From contig MU385753.1 in the NCBI GenBank assembly GCA_022497155.1, positions 399,668-463,667 of the forward strand: a stretch of 64,000 nt of DNA. The letters run 5' to 3'. Within the stretch, counting starts at the first letter, position 1; every line of letters begins with the position of its first letter. The notes below the pieces were generated by a model. The model made no database searches. It saw only the letters and a list, made by a program, of their open reading frames with translations, and was not told where the DNA came from. A program made the translations under genes and the position numbers. Below, piece after piece: positions 24,326 through 37,537 of this stretch. The DNA is from Whalleya microplaca (taxonomy: Eukaryota; Ascomycota; Sordariomycetes; Xylariales; Xylariaceae).

Positions 24326-27300
24326 TCACCACCTTCGGGTTTCTAAGCTCCCGCTCCGCAGTCGCCCCTTGTTCGCAATAGCAGCATTGTTTTTCTCCTG
24401 AAGCCTCCATACCCACTCTGTTACGGTCTCGTAGCAGAGCACAAACTGTCGCAGGCTTTGGACCATGCTCAATCGTTGTTTTCGGAAGTCTTCGACCGTC
24501 GTCTCGATCAGGTCCACGCTAGTGTCGTGGAGCCAGGTAGTGTCCAACGCCACATTTCCAGTTGCCAAGGATTGTGTCTTGGTACCACTGGTGCTGGTGC
24601 TGTTTTGGTCATCGGAATTGCCCGTCTTATACCTGGTCTTCGGCGACGCCGACTCGTCCTCGTCCATGCTCACATCCCCATCTGCGTCATGTGTATTAGT
24701 CTCATTTAGTGAAGTCAGGCGTTGTCGCTTCAGCATGTCGATGACGCTATCGACAGTACAGAATGTGCCCGTGCGGCCACATCCTGCCGAACAATGTACG
24801 AGCATCGGTCTAGCATTTCCATTAGATTCAGGTTCATCATACCAGCTCGCAGCGGGCGGATATTCAGAGGCAACGGAAGCAGCGATGATATTAGAGTCGA
24901 TAGGTAACGATGCATGCTGCATTACGTTCGCTAATTCCACAAGCCCTAGTAAATGAGACGGTTGTGCCGGTGCGCCAAAGTCGGGCCACGACGGGTAGTG
25001 AAGTTGTGTGATCTCGCGTATCGGGGAGAAAGGGTGAGCGGCGTGGGATAGAGCGAATTTTCGAATTATGACATAAGGCGTCTCAGATTGCGTCTGGGGA
25101 GGTTGAGGAGTTGATGATGCGGACTCCGGCGTATTCACGGTGTTGGCCCGTCTCCTGCCAGATTCTGATGTGCTGTTTACGGACGATGGGCCAGCTGCGG
25201 AGCGCGTACGATGCTTGTCAATATCGAGTGACACTTTCTTTTCAGATAACGGCTTGAGCCTGATGGATCCGAATTCTCTGCTTTGCCAATATGAATGACA
25301 CTTGAGCTGGCCACCCTCCGATTCCGCAGTCAACATGACAATAACGCGGACATCTTGATCCCAGATTACAGACCAAAAATCCTAAACCACGTTAGCTTCA
25401 TGATCAATTATTATGACATCATTCAAAAACGTACCTCGAAAGTCGCCGGCAGCGGTCCTTGGGAGGCGATGTAGCGCTTATAGCTTCGCGAGGTTCGCAC
25501 ATGACTGGCATTGATGTAGTCGCAGGCACCTTCGGTTCGATCTGCCAAGCGAACACGTGCATGTTCAAAGGGAAGAATGTCTTTGTATCGGTTTTTGACA
25601 CCCTTCTCGACCCCTGACAAGCGGACTTTACCCGTATTTGTATTCGGTGGCGCGGAGGTGTTAAAAGCTGCGTATGCATCCTTCATGCGAGATTGTTCGC
25701 CCTGCTCGATCTTCAAGAACCTTTCAGATACCATTTTGCCGTGATCTGAGGATTTGGTCACGTCGCGGAGCCATTGCGGGAGACAACTGGGGTCCAGATT
25801 GGAGGGCACGGATATATCCATCTGGCCGACGCCATCTGCCAAGTCCATGTTCTGCCGTATGTTACTGAAAAAGGGATTAGGGTTATTGGCTGCAGAAGGG
25901 AGCATTACTCCACCGATCACAGGCGCAAAGCTCGGCCTTCCACCTGCCGACGAGGTGACTGAGGTACCAGGCCGTTCCGCCGCGGATTGATGGTCAATAA
26001 AATCGGGATGCGTGATGGCAAAGCCCTGAAAGCCTCCTCGGAGGAGGTGAACGTTTCCAGAAAACCCCTCATTTGAGAATTTCTTGAACATGTTCATGGC
26101 AGAAACCGCATCTCGCTTTTCTGTCGAAGAAGCATCGTAGACAACCAGATGCTTGGCCTCTGGCCAATGTGCGAACTTATTCTGATCCTCCTCGGTCTGA
26201 AGGGTCTTCTGAAGCTTTTCGAGATTGAACGTAGCGCGCTTCAATAGAGTCGTCGGAATGCAGAGATTCAATGCACCACGAATTCGGGACTGAGCATACT
26301 GGGTGGACACGCGAACATCCAGCAGAAGTATCTCGCTTTCGGGCAAGTTCTGAAGCATCTCCTTCAGCTGGGTTGGTAAAAGTAAACCTGGCCCGTTGCC
26401 TTCGAGTGTTGCGGGTAGGGTCTCCGCACGCGCCTTCATGGGTTCAGCTGACTGGTCCAACTTATTCTGAGGTAAGGATAGCCGCGGATGGCGATCGTCA
26501 ACCTTGGATAACGTTGACCTTCGCATCGGCTCGAAGGGCGAGTCTGACTGAGCAGGGGACTCAAACCGGGGTCCATTGCTAAAGGATGGAGGATTTAGCG
26601 ACACCTCCGAGTTCCTCTTCGAATCCGACGACACATACGCCGAGTCGTGTAGACTGTCTGCATCAATATCCATGCGACTCCCTGTGCTGTCTCGAGTTTG
26701 ACCACTCGACGATCTAGGGATGGACAATTCCGAGGCAGTATCGCTCTGATTCGTCGGGCGACGTGGCGGTCTGGGCCTTGATAATTTAGGTGGCTGCATT
26801 GGTGCAAAATGGGAACTGCCTAGAGTAAAAGCTTTGGACTGGTTGGCATCGATCTGACGTCTGAAGGCCTCGAATTCCGGGTTGGCATCAAGAGGCACTT
26901 GCTTCGGTATGGCGGCACCGAACGACTTTACGGAGGAGCTCTGCGGGCTCCAGTTGTCGAGAGGAGCAACGGACGACTCTCGAATATCGGCATTTGGGTG
27001 GTCAATATTCAGGCCAAAGTAATTAGGACTCGGCGTTCGGACGTCTGTAATGATGGGAGGCGATAGTTTAATAGTGCTTGGGGGATATGCTTGGCCAACG
27101 GAATAGGGCAAGCGAGGAGAGGCAGCAGGCGTTGTTGACCTGTTAGCGCGAAAGGATTGCATGTTGGCCTGAGAATGGCGTGAGTGGTGAGAATGTGAAG
27201 ATACCAGGGATGGCCTCGAAGAAGTCTTCATAGTATAGTGGTGAGTAGCCGCCGAACGGTCGTTGTTTCTTGTCGAGTCTGGGGCCATTTTCATTTTTTG

Positions 27301-27327
27301 CTTATGACGTCGTTTCTTTCTTCCCAT
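24326..27327 (-). CDS. Rhodanese-like plus tyrosine-specific protein phosphatase (Pyp1/PTP2-3 type)
   Basis: Predicted MAP-kinase tyrosine phosphatase. Exons 27327-25435 and 25381-24326 flank a 53-bp intron (GTACGT, branch GCTAAC, acceptor TTTAG), giving 982 residues. The start is the first ATG of the frame; a second at MAPDSTR, about 13 codons on, is equally possible. The first ~300 residues are disordered and Ser/Pro-rich. A Cdc25/rhodanese-like module spans about 312-430 (LLLDVRVSTQYAQSRIRGALN...HLVVYDASS). Its usual catalytic Cys position reads Asp, so it should be a docking module. The PTP domain has RYKDILPFEHARV, DYINASHV, the WPD loop (YPSWPDFG) and the P-loop HCSAGCGRTG, with Cys about 828 and Arg about 834. 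An acidic insert (DADGDVSMDEDESASP) follows the P-loop helix. Which MAP kinase it acts on cannot be read. Confidence 0.92.
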
Positions 27328-30300
27328 TCCACTTCCAGAAACCTTCCACCTTATAAACTCGACATGATGAGCAGTGACTGTGTATATAAATGGGGTATGA
27401 ATGTTTTTCTTTAGGAGGATGTTATTAGGGCCTATCGACAATGACGGGTCGGATATAAGGGGTGGCTCGACTCGTGTAGAGGGAAACCGGTGTAAGTTAG
27501 TAGACAATAGACAATAGACAATAGAACACGGTCGAAAACGCTGTGCGACGGGCAGCAACGACAACGACAACCACACAAGACGAATGGATAGAAGGCAGCG
27601 GAGCTCAGCTCTTGTCTTTTTCGGATAATGACAATAAAAACTCGAAGCAGCAGATGAGAGGGGAGATGGAAGGGTCTTTTCGCCAGCCGCTCCTTCGGGA
27701 TTCAAAGATTCAGGGGCCCTCTGCTCTCTCTGGGTGGCCCGATGGCGGTGATGTGTTATAGGTACAGCAGTGGTAGCAGTCAAAGTCTGGACCACTGGCG
27801 ATCTCTACTTTGATGTACCTCGTGGTAGTGGTTGAGTGCATAGAAAGCAAGTATCATGAGAGTGCCTTGGTGTGAATGGTGTATGTAATGGGGCGCAAAG
27901 GGCGTGTTCGGATTGCCTGACTTGAACAGCGGTAACGTGAGCAACCTGGGCTTGTAAGGCTTGTAGAAGAGAGATGGGGGTTAAGGTGTCGTAGATAGAG
28001 GACGCTACGGGAGTATCTGGGCCCGGATAGGGCAAAAAGAAGTGTCGTGAGTGGAAATGATCAGCGATTCAAGGGCGCTACTTCATGACGGCGGCAAGGG
28101 GTTGAGAAGCTGCGTGGAGGTGGAGATAATCTTGGACATAGGGAACCAGTTGGATGCAAATTCCGCTACTATAGTTAGTTATTCCGTAGTTATTAGTTAT
28201 GCGATGCGATCACAACCTAGCAATGGCTCGTGTCTATAATGCAGATGATGGCACACTCATCTGATAAGGCAGACGAATGTGAGACATATAGAGGTAGGTA
28301 TATGAATGACATCTACGAATATGACATCGCCGCCAACGTACAAAGACAGTGGAACCAGACAGAGTTTAGAGCATTACCTGTATATGTACTCCGTAAACTG
28401 TAAATAAACTGTACGCAGTACATACAGAGCGATGGCTGGAAAAGAGTGGAGCGACGATGACGAAATGTCTAAGATACATAGGTACATGGCTGCTATCAGC
28501 AAAAAAAAGAATTAAACCTACAGGACCCTGGATATGATTAGTAGAATCGATGACTCGGCTAACTCTGTCATAGTGCATGGAAAACACCTGACATCTCGAA
28601 TAACACGGTATAAGTGCGAAATAGGTATCTAGCTTAGAAGCTTAGCTACGGGTGGTAGCCTGACAGCTAGCAATAGCGCACAAAAATTATTTCAGATTAG
28701 CCGAGCGTATACTATTACAGGTATTGAATTGATCATAACCAGGTATGCCCGTAAAATCTTGATTCCAGTAGCTACATGCAGTACTAGGGAACAGGTGAGG
28801 TACCTGGGCTGCCTGGCTGCTAGGTCTGTATTCAGCTGCATTGAAAGCGTGCGGACAGATTCAGGGGCTGGGTGGTTGAAGGCCGTTCCCTTTATTATTT
28901 ATTGGCCTGATATGTACAGTTATGTGTGTATAGTATCTAATCTCTTTAGGCATATATGTAATTTAGTCTCCTTGAATACCTATTCCGTATACTCCGTACA
29001 TGTACTAACTAACTAGAGGTATGAACGGGGACGACACAGTAAGTATAAAAATAATAAAGCTCAACAGGACCTGTACATGCGGATTACACACTACTTGCAC
29101 AGATAATGAGGTACATACGTAGCCTTAGATATGTTAACGAGAATTGCCTCCCGAGCCGCTATTGCCCCGTACTGTGTAGATTTCCATCTCGCAGGCGGCA
29201 GGTCTCACGCCATCCAACGTGTTTTGTTGGTTGCGCTAAAAAGCCAGATGGGGGATGGACCACAGGGGTAACAGGCGAATGAATGGGACCGCGCGGTGGC
29301 GCATCATTCAAACGTCATATCCAGCAGCCAGTAGGAAGCACAGGCCACCTGTGACGCTCGTTCTGGAAATATCCCACCAAATTGGTCTCACTCCCTACCC
29401 TTTATCGCTTTATCATGTGCGTTCAACATATTAATCAGGGGTCTAGACTGCTGCTACGTACCTAAGCAAACAGCCGAATCCCTCCTTTAGGCGACACCGT
29501 GAGTCGCACGTTGTTCTGGACCCTGTTCCCCTCATCAGTGATTGACAAAGATCATCCTTTTGCCTCGACCATCGTTTCGGGATAATCATCATTGTTTCTT
29601 TTTTTTGCCCCGAGCGAACAAGGTGTGCTCACTGCTCACGGGGACATGTCAGCTGTAAACGCGACATACGTTTACTAGCCGTCCAAGTGATGGGTAAGGC
29701 TGGAGCTAATAACGAGCTGCTTGTTGATTCAAAAGCCTAGTTAATGCTTCAGGAGGTCTGTAAGTATCCTTTGATACTCCAACCTTCCCAAGTCCTCCTA
29801 GCAGGCAGGCCAATTCACTCTTATCCCAATTATAAGAGACGGCAGGGAACGACCTCCTATTCAAACTACATATAATAGTATTCCCTACTATATTCAGCAA
29901 TCTTACCAGGAAGTACCTGTCGTTTGGGAATGACTTCCTTCAGACCCGAAGGATGTCTATTTTCTTTAGTCTCCTGACCCTTCTCCCGCAACACCGTCTC
30001 TTCTTCCAGATCATGTAGGCTAGGATGGTGGCCTGCTCTTTATTCTGCGCACAACACCCGCTGCATGGAATTACCATTTTTGGTATTCAGAGATCAGCAA
30101 TCTGGCTGCGAGCAACTTGCTAATACAGACCCGTGGCGCTGCTTATGGGCTCACGAACCAGAGACCTGTGTGAGGTGGGACATAAATGGCGACAGCTTAG
30201 GCTGATAATGACATAAGATCGACCAGCCTCCAGCACAGGATGCACCAACGAAGTCGAAATCAGACCTCTCAGATAGCAATGGTTCACTTGTCTAAGAAGT

Positions 30301-33051
30301 CTTCCGAAGCCTGAACCCGTCAGTTTGTGTCTACATGCGAACCTGTGTCTGCTCCCGACTTTCACGCTTCTTGCCGGGAAATTTTCTCATCCGCAAGCTT
30401 TTACATAAAGCCCCTTTCCCTTATCCTTTTTGAAGCTCGTCTCATCACATCATCTCTTACGTCATAATGCTTCTTCATATCATATGCAGTGCTACCGACC
30501 TTAGTTGAGCCCGGTCGAAGGAACGTCCATGATGGAATTTACAATTTACAATTTACGATTTTTGCAAATTCTCAGAAGATGATGGAAGGCTTCTGAACAA
30601 AAAAAACCAATCAACGACACGCGCGCGAGAGGCAGAGAGGTGAATTTGGCATATTCTGAGCAAATAATTTTGCCAAGCCAAGTTAAGTCTGCTATGGAAT
30701 GTCGATCACCTCACACAACCCCTACCAAAGCTGGGTCTGGAACCTCGAAAAGGATCAATACGGCTTCTGCTTATTGTCGACTTCCTGCCTGTTTTAGCGC
30801 CAACGGACGGACTGAAATCCCATTTCCAAAATTTGACTGGGTCTGGAGACATGGGCAATACAGAATTCCATATTGTCTTATCGCCCATTTGTACTTTTCG
30901 ACTACTCTTCACCGCCGACGCGCACACTCCTGCGGGACACTAAGTAGTGGAGGACTTGCTCCGTTGGAATCCCCAGCGAAGCCCTACTGTCGATCTGTTT
31001 CTAGAAGATTTTATTGGTCTTCGAAGCCTACAAGCTGTTTCTACATTCTAGGACGAGTAATTGTTGCCGTGCGGAAGTGGGGCAAAGACACCAGTGGCAC
31101 TGATCTTCACGACAACACCATCATTTTTTTATCTGCTTACAACCCCGCTGAGTCTTATGCCAAGGACTGTTAACACACTGCCGACGGAGTGAAATGGGCT
31201 TTGAAACCTACAAACCCGACGGCTTGCATAAAAAGAAGGATCCAGGCCAGTATGTAGCCACCTGGGCTCTAGACAGAGCGAAATCGATGCCTGACTTTCG
31301 ACACCCCGCATCCCACCTGCCAACATAGCCTAATGTTGGCGAGGTCGATTCACTTAGGCATTGTCTCAGCTTACAGCCGTGGGGTTCCAGGTAGGTGAGT
31401 ATTCCCGAGTCCGCCTTGCCCTTCAGTCTGTCTACTGCTACTGCATGAGGCTAGGAAGCCCGCTGCGCTCATGCATGCTTCATTCGGAATGGTCGTTCGG
31501 AATGGGCCATTTCTGTAGCCTCGTATCTAATTATGGCACACTTTTGTATTGATATCCAGTCGCATTACACAGTAGATGGCTGTTCCGTATTGCGCTAGCC
31601 TCTCTTGCTAAGGCTGCCGTCTGGACCTAGCCTGTTACGGCGACTAGATGCTCGCCATGAGGCTTTACTTGAAACAAGGCCTAACGACTATTGGCGAAGC
31701 GGTGATTTGAATGGGGATTTCCACCTTGATGGTGAAGTCTTAAATCTTGACTTGATCTAGATCTAGAGAACGGCCAGCCGGGACATACTAACTACTAATG
31801 TTAAGGAGCTAACTCACATATCGACAACGTAGGCAATAGGGCTTGAGATATATATAGTTAGCTTTAGATTTGTCATCATAGCAATAACTGGCCGCCCTTG
31901 GAATAAATCGATAACCACGTATACGGTACAAAACCACTCATTACTTTTCTATCCACCTCGTTTCTGAGACACATAGATGTCGCAATGATACAGATCCTGT
32001 TGTTGACATTAATGTCTTTCTGGCGCTGCTCAAATACAAATGTGATGACAGTCTTCAGTTATGTGGCCCATCAACTCGAGAAGCACCCTCACCCGACTAC
32101 CACCGCCATTGCGGTTAGAGTTCCGTATATTCGGCTCAGCCACCTAACTGCCAATGAAGCTAAGCCTCATTTTAGCACCATAGATTCTTTCATGGTGTTC
32201 TCGGGAAACTTACATATCTAGATAGGTGCAATGGCCGTTTCTTCTCAGTCAGCACCACTCGCACGCGACCCTGAGGTAGAGGCGATAGACTTCGCGGCGA
32301 GTACGCGGTCAATGATGTCTTGTCTGAGTCCTGATGTCTAGGGCTGTTCGCCTTGTTTCTTGGTGGATGGTGTAGATTCCTGCCACTTCCCGTATCTGAG
32401 TGCGTGGAAGGGACTTGGTTTTCCTCCCCGTGTATGGGGAGCATATGAGTTGACAGAGTGTATACCAGCCTTGTTGCTGTTGCGTCTCCCGAGTATGGGA
32501 TCGGTGAAGTCGCCTTCTGAACCCAGGTTCCCTGCCGGAGTATCCAATGCGTAGGTTGCAGTTGTGCGGTAAGTCGAGCGTCTTCTAGGTATTGAGTGTC
32601 CTGGGTAATGCCCTCTAAGAGCGGCAACTAGTTGACTAGGCGTTGCTGGCGAGCGTCGAACTAGATGTCGTAGTCTCGTCTCCCCTTTTCTCACCCTGTC
32701 GTGTTATCGTGTTGAAGTAGACGCCGGTTTTGAGTATCAATACAATAACTGCCATTGGCGAACTATCGTCGATAAAGTCCTACTGGCCGGTGTCCTGTGT
32801 ATTTATAAGCCACTCTGTATTCCGATACTTTGTATCCTTCCTCTATGGGCCGCGGCTGTCCTTGAAGCTTGGAGCTAGGGTGTGGAGTTGGACTGGACCG
32901 GAAGCTTACAGGATATTTTAGACGACCTCATTCGAGGACGGCATCTCTTAGAGCCAAGCAATCGTAATGCCAAGCCCATGCCATCTATGAGTAGGAGGCC
33001 TCGAGGGCGGGCGTAAGCTCTGTGGTGTCAATATAAGTCATAGAGGATAGA
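27328..33051. other. 5.7-kb stretch without a supported gene
   Basis: The first few hundred bases are presumably promoter and 5' UTR of the phosphatase. Further on there are only isolated frames: a 177-codon plus-strand frame at 30640-31173 that lacks an ATG at its start and any domain, and overlapping minus-strand frames at 32190-32694 rich in Thr/Ser/Arg that look like non-coding composition. No terminal repeats or transposase motifs were recognised. Confidence 0.45.
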
Positions 33052-36000
33052 TCATCGCCGCCGCCTGCTCCTTCGTCCTCCTCTGCTAGCTTTTCCTAGT
33101 TGCCGCATGGCTCGTCGACGCCTTCGTCTTAGTATGGTTGAGTTATTACTTGAGCTTCGTCGCATTCTTGGATCCTCTAGCTCATTCAGCGACTCCCACC
33201 ACCGATCACCAAGGTAACCCACTTCTTCCGGCGTCTGATAAGATTCCATCACCTTGATACATGACTTGATGATGTCCTTAGTGTCATCATGCTTAACACG
33301 TTCTAGCGCCTTGTGAGCAGCATCAATTGCTGTATCACCAGCATTATTTCTTGCTTTGGCATCCGTCTTACCAGTATTCCAGAGCAGGCGAAACGTACCT
33401 GCGAGATCTGAAAGCATACGGAAAGGTAAATTCCAAGCCATTGCATCAGAAAGTGGTGACATGCCATCATTATCCCTAGAATCGGGATCTACCTTCTCCG
33501 TGAGAAGAAGCATTTGTATTGCGTTGCTGCTATGACGCTGTGCTGCGTATGATAAAGGAGTCCGACCACGGATGTCTTTGGAGTTGGGGTCAACTTCTCT
33601 AGTAGCAAGCAACATTTTGACTATATCTATACAGCCCAAACCTGCTGCCTCTGATAATGGAGTCCGGCCACGGATGTCTTTGGAGTCGGGGTTAACTTTC
33701 CCAGTATTAAGCAACATTTTGACTATATCTGTACAGCCCAAACCTGCTGCCTCTGATAATGGAGTCCGGCCATAGATGTCTTTGGAGTCGGGGTCAACTT
33801 TCCCAGTATCAAGCAATATTTTAACTATATCTGTACAGCCGAAAGCTGCTGCCTCTAATAATGGAGTCCGGCCACGGATGTCTTTGGAGTTGGGGTCAAC
33901 TTCTCTAGTAGCAAGCAACACTTTGACTATATCTATACAGCCCAAACCTGCTGCCTCTGATAATGGAGTCCAGCCAGAAATGTCTTTGGAGTCGGGGTCA
34001 ACTTTCCCAGTATTAAGCAACATTTTAACTATATCTATACAGCCAAAATTTGCTGCCTCTGATAATGGAGTCCAGCCATCTATGTCTTTGGAGTCGGGGT
34101 TAACTTTCCTAGTATCAAGCAACATTTTAACTATATCTGGATAGCTAAATTGTGCTGCATATAAAAGAGGAGTTCGACCTTTGGAATCTGTAATATCGCA
34201 TTCAACATCCATGGTTGCTAGTGATGCTTTGATGCTATCCACACAGTCACTCGTCTTGGTATAGAAGAATTGTGTAAGGCCTACATCACAACTGGGGTCG
34301 CCGAGACATTCAGAATCGGTTGGGATTCTCACGGCTTGTATCATTTCGTGAGATACGCCTATTATGTATGATATAGCAGGATGGTTGTGTGTAACTAAAC
34401 GCCAGGTTGGGAGCAGGCGCAAAATTCGGGTGACTTGTTCTGGCTGCACGAATTTTCCTGACAGCGCAGTGCCTGTCACTATGCATGAGCCTGAGTTCTG
34501 TCCTTGCTGGTCTCTCCATCCGGAATCTCCTCTTCGGGTAGATATGAATAGATGCGCTATATCTAGAGAATAGTTTGTTGCTGCAGAGATCGCCGATGTT
34601 GCCTCAGATACATCTGAGCAGGCCCCATCGAGGGTCATATTCGCCAGTATTATTTCACATGGACTGCCTTTCTCCACCAAAGAAGACTGCTGTGTAAATT
34701 GTTGTATGAATTGGCTAGTATGGACCAGTAGAGCGGTTTTCTCCTTGCTTATAAAACTTGAATCAGTGGGCTCCTGGGAGAAACACGATTGGACTACCTT
34801 CACAAGATTAGGAGTAACGGGTTGCTGAGAAATGAGCCATTTGGCTGCTCTTGTAGCATTCGACATAATGGCCCAATGTAGGGCTGTGAGCCCAGCGGAA
34901 TCCTGTTCGTTAAGATTCGCGCCACCCACAAACAATAACTTCATTACCCCCACACAGTCTAGTTTTGCGAAGGAGGTAAATAGGCTTGGATGAGGTCTTT
35001 GTTCAAACTCTGATTTTGGTTCTCTAAGAGATTTGAAGTATGCCATGTCTTCTTCATCTATAAAACTAGCAGCCATTGGATTCTTTAACGCTAGTAGACC
35101 GAGATTTATCGCAGTTTCTTGTTGTCTATTCTGCAAGGCGACTAATAAAGGAGTGTGGAACGGCCCCCCTTTTATTTCCATATGGCGGCTTCTATCTGGG
35201 TGGATGTTGACCAGGTAAAACAAATTGTGTTGTGCAAGAATGTATAGCAGTGTGGCATCGATCCGATGTATCGTGTGATACTGTTCGCATTTTCCGCCAA
35301 ATTTCTCAACTATTTCACAGCGAGGGCCGGCTTTTTCAACCACGAAGCTATACGCGTGGACCCAGTCATCCAGTGGGAAGTGAGTAAGGAATTCCAACTG
35401 TGCTATCCCATGATATTGTGCTATATCAGCATGGTCTAGGACATGGTGTACCGCATATGACAGCAAAGGATGATTGCGGGTGGCATGATTCTCTGACCTT
35501 GCTGATTCTATCCTTTTGAGGCATATCTGCTTTATCTTGTCATGGGTCTTGCCTTCAACATTTTCTCCCAAGTGTGGCCATAGCTGTAGAAGCCCCTTGT
35601 CGAGAAGGAGGAAATCACGAACAGATTCGTGAATGAACTCTAGTGTACCACTAGGTTTGCACCCCTCATGGTGCATAGTCTCTTGTACGAGGCCCTTTGA
35701 CGAGTTCAGAATGAAGCGACGCATTTGCACCATAGTCGTGCTTAGCCAATGTTCCCACAAAAAGTTGTTGCCTAGACCGAGCTGAATCCCATAATAGAGC
35801 TCTGTTATGTCCAATGGGTCCCGTGCAACTAAAACCCACTGAATGCACAAGAGCGTAGCATCTCGGTCTTCGAGATTTTGCTCGAAATCTCGAATTAAAA
35901 TATCGTGAAACAAGGCCATCAACTCCGAGGGCAATTTGTCCAGCTGCTGTCTTAGAGCTGTCACTTTTCCTCGATCAAACGCTTTGTTCAGCATTGGGAT

Positions 36001-37103
36001 GACTAGTGCGACCCAAAGGAAAACCCCAGACGACTTGTGCATGATCTTATCTTTTATTTCATTGTACTCCATTGAATCACCAATCCGAAGCTTCAGATCA
36101 ACGTACTGTTTGATGTCAAGGACGTGTTTCGGATTGTCTTCAAGCACCAAAGAAATTCCCTCATTGAATGAGATATTAGGGTAATGCCGGCTCGAGAAGC
36201 AGACATTGAGCTTTGTTTTATTCTTGGCGGCTTCACGACCAAGACTTTGAAAGAATGACATCAGATCTCGGATTTCATCCTCGGGGCATTCGTCCAGTGC
36301 GTCAATGTAGCAGGCGATGTTCCGACTCCTAAGTTTCCCTACAGCACTGAAGCATCAGAGGTTAGCCTTGCTTTTTTTTTTCTAGCAGCGTGGCAAATTA
36401 TCTAGAGACCTTAGAACTTCATTAGGAGCCTTTAGCTGCCAAATGTATTCCAAGAGCAGATTTTTGTTCTTTGAACCGGACGGAAAGAGCAACAAATGTT
36501 TCTGAGTGCTACTTACTGTTGGATAAGATTTTGAAGATCTTGTATTTGCCACCCATTGTATTCAGCGAAACTGGGCTCCTTGTAATCAAGCTCATCAAGA
36601 GTGATGCGTAGATCTGGAAACAACTCGAATAGCTGGCACAATAGTGCTCGATAGAGTCCCATAGCTGTTCTTTCAAGCTCGCTTCCTCTAGCATGGAAGA
36701 AGAATGAGACCACCTCTGCGTGAGGCAGAGCCTCTCTAGATTTTCCAAGCAAGAATTTCATAAGAGTGGACTTCCCGGCCCCTGGCTTGCCTCTAATCCT
36801 CAAGAATCCATGATGGTCATCGAACTTCAGAGGGTTAACCCATTCAGTATATTCCGGGGTGCGGACAAACCAAGCACATGTGTCTGAAATAGGCGGCCGA
36901 AGATTTTGTTTCCGGGCATTAATTTGCGGGAATTGCAACAAGCGGATGAATTTTCGATACCTGTCTTCACGCTTCTGTTCCTCGGACTCGTGTCGTTGAT
37001 TGCTTTCACCTGTAAATATGTAGGTATGCCCATTTTGAACCCGAGAGTCTCCCAGATTTATCTGCCGCCGGATATTGTGGTCTGCTCTTGCCGGGCTAGC
37101 CAT
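33052..37103 (-). CDS. NOD-like receptor: HET-s-type amyloid motif, NACHT NTPase, ankyrin repeats
   Basis: Predicted sensor of a cell-death pair with the divergent HET-S homologue. Exons 37103-36517 and 36346-33052 flank a 170-bp intron (GTAAGT, branch GGCTAAC, acceptor TTCAG) joined in frame, giving 1293 residues. Residues 16-30 (NLGDSRVQNGHTYIF) match the repeat motif at the C terminus of the neighbour. Then come DTCAWFVRTPEYTEW, P-loop GKPGAGKST (105-113) and Walker B IACYIDALDEC (206-216), the NACHT core. A winged-helix/helical region with LEFIHESVRDFLL follows. Two isolated ankyrin-like units occur (AGLTALHWAIMS at about 660-680), then a tight array of about eight 34-residue ankyrin repeats (about 915-1150), and a basic Arg-rich tail. 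No other effector domain precedes the motif, as expected if activation is passed on by amyloid templating. The ligand is unknown. Confidence 0.9.
33540..34183 (-). repeat. 102-bp tandem repeats encoding near-identical ankyrin units
   Basis: The plus-strand marker ATGTCTTTGGAGT recurs at 33572, 33674, 33776, 33878, 33980 and 34082, exactly 102 bases apart. Each unit encodes a 34-residue ankyrin repeat. Copies differ at a few codons only, clustered at positions 3, 5, 9, 12-13, 16, 21, 24, 26-27 and 29 of the unit. High internal identity points to recent unit exchange or concerted evolution. Confidence 0.95.
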
Positions 37104-37537
37104 TGGTACCCAGTATGTCTACCAAACTGCCCAATGCATTGTGCGAAATTGGGTGGTTGCGATGTGTGGAAAGAGATTTCACGGTCGGCGGCTGCTTTGA
37201 GATTTTAGTACTGCCACTCACCATAAGTCTGCCTAGCCCCCCACCGACTTCACTGCCTGGTACTGCGATATCGAACGGATGATTGGACGCCACATGATGC
37301 AGTCATCAATTGCACTGCCGCCCGACTGGTATGAGGGAGTGGTTCCGCATGACCCCTTGGTATGTGAGGGAGACAGCCTTAATAGGCATCTATCTAGGCA
37401 GACGCGCAGTGTAACTTTTAGCAGGGTATTTCAAGGTCGCTGAATCTCCCCATTTGCGCGATTCTGCCGGGAATGTCCATGATCGCCTGGCGTCTTGTAG
37501 CATTTTGTTTCCAACAAAGAGAAAGCGGCCCTTACAT
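37104..37537. promoter_or_regulatory. 434-bp divergent promoter region of the receptor/HET-S pair
   Basis: The two start codons (37103 minus, 37538 plus) face away from each other across this segment, so regulatory sequence must be shared or interleaved. No obvious TATA box or palindromic operator stands out. The assignment rests on gene orientation only. Confidence 0.55.

Noticed and set aside
30640..31173. 177-codon plus-strand frame
   Set aside because: It starts with GTG, the first ATG is well inside, no recognised motif, and codon texture is not convincing.
36410..36510. Possible extra exon inside the receptor intron (text NLLLEYIWQLKAPNEVLRSL)
   Set aside because: Including it would need a 15-base intron on one side; a single 170-bp intron with a perfect branch point keeps the frame and the NACHT family order.
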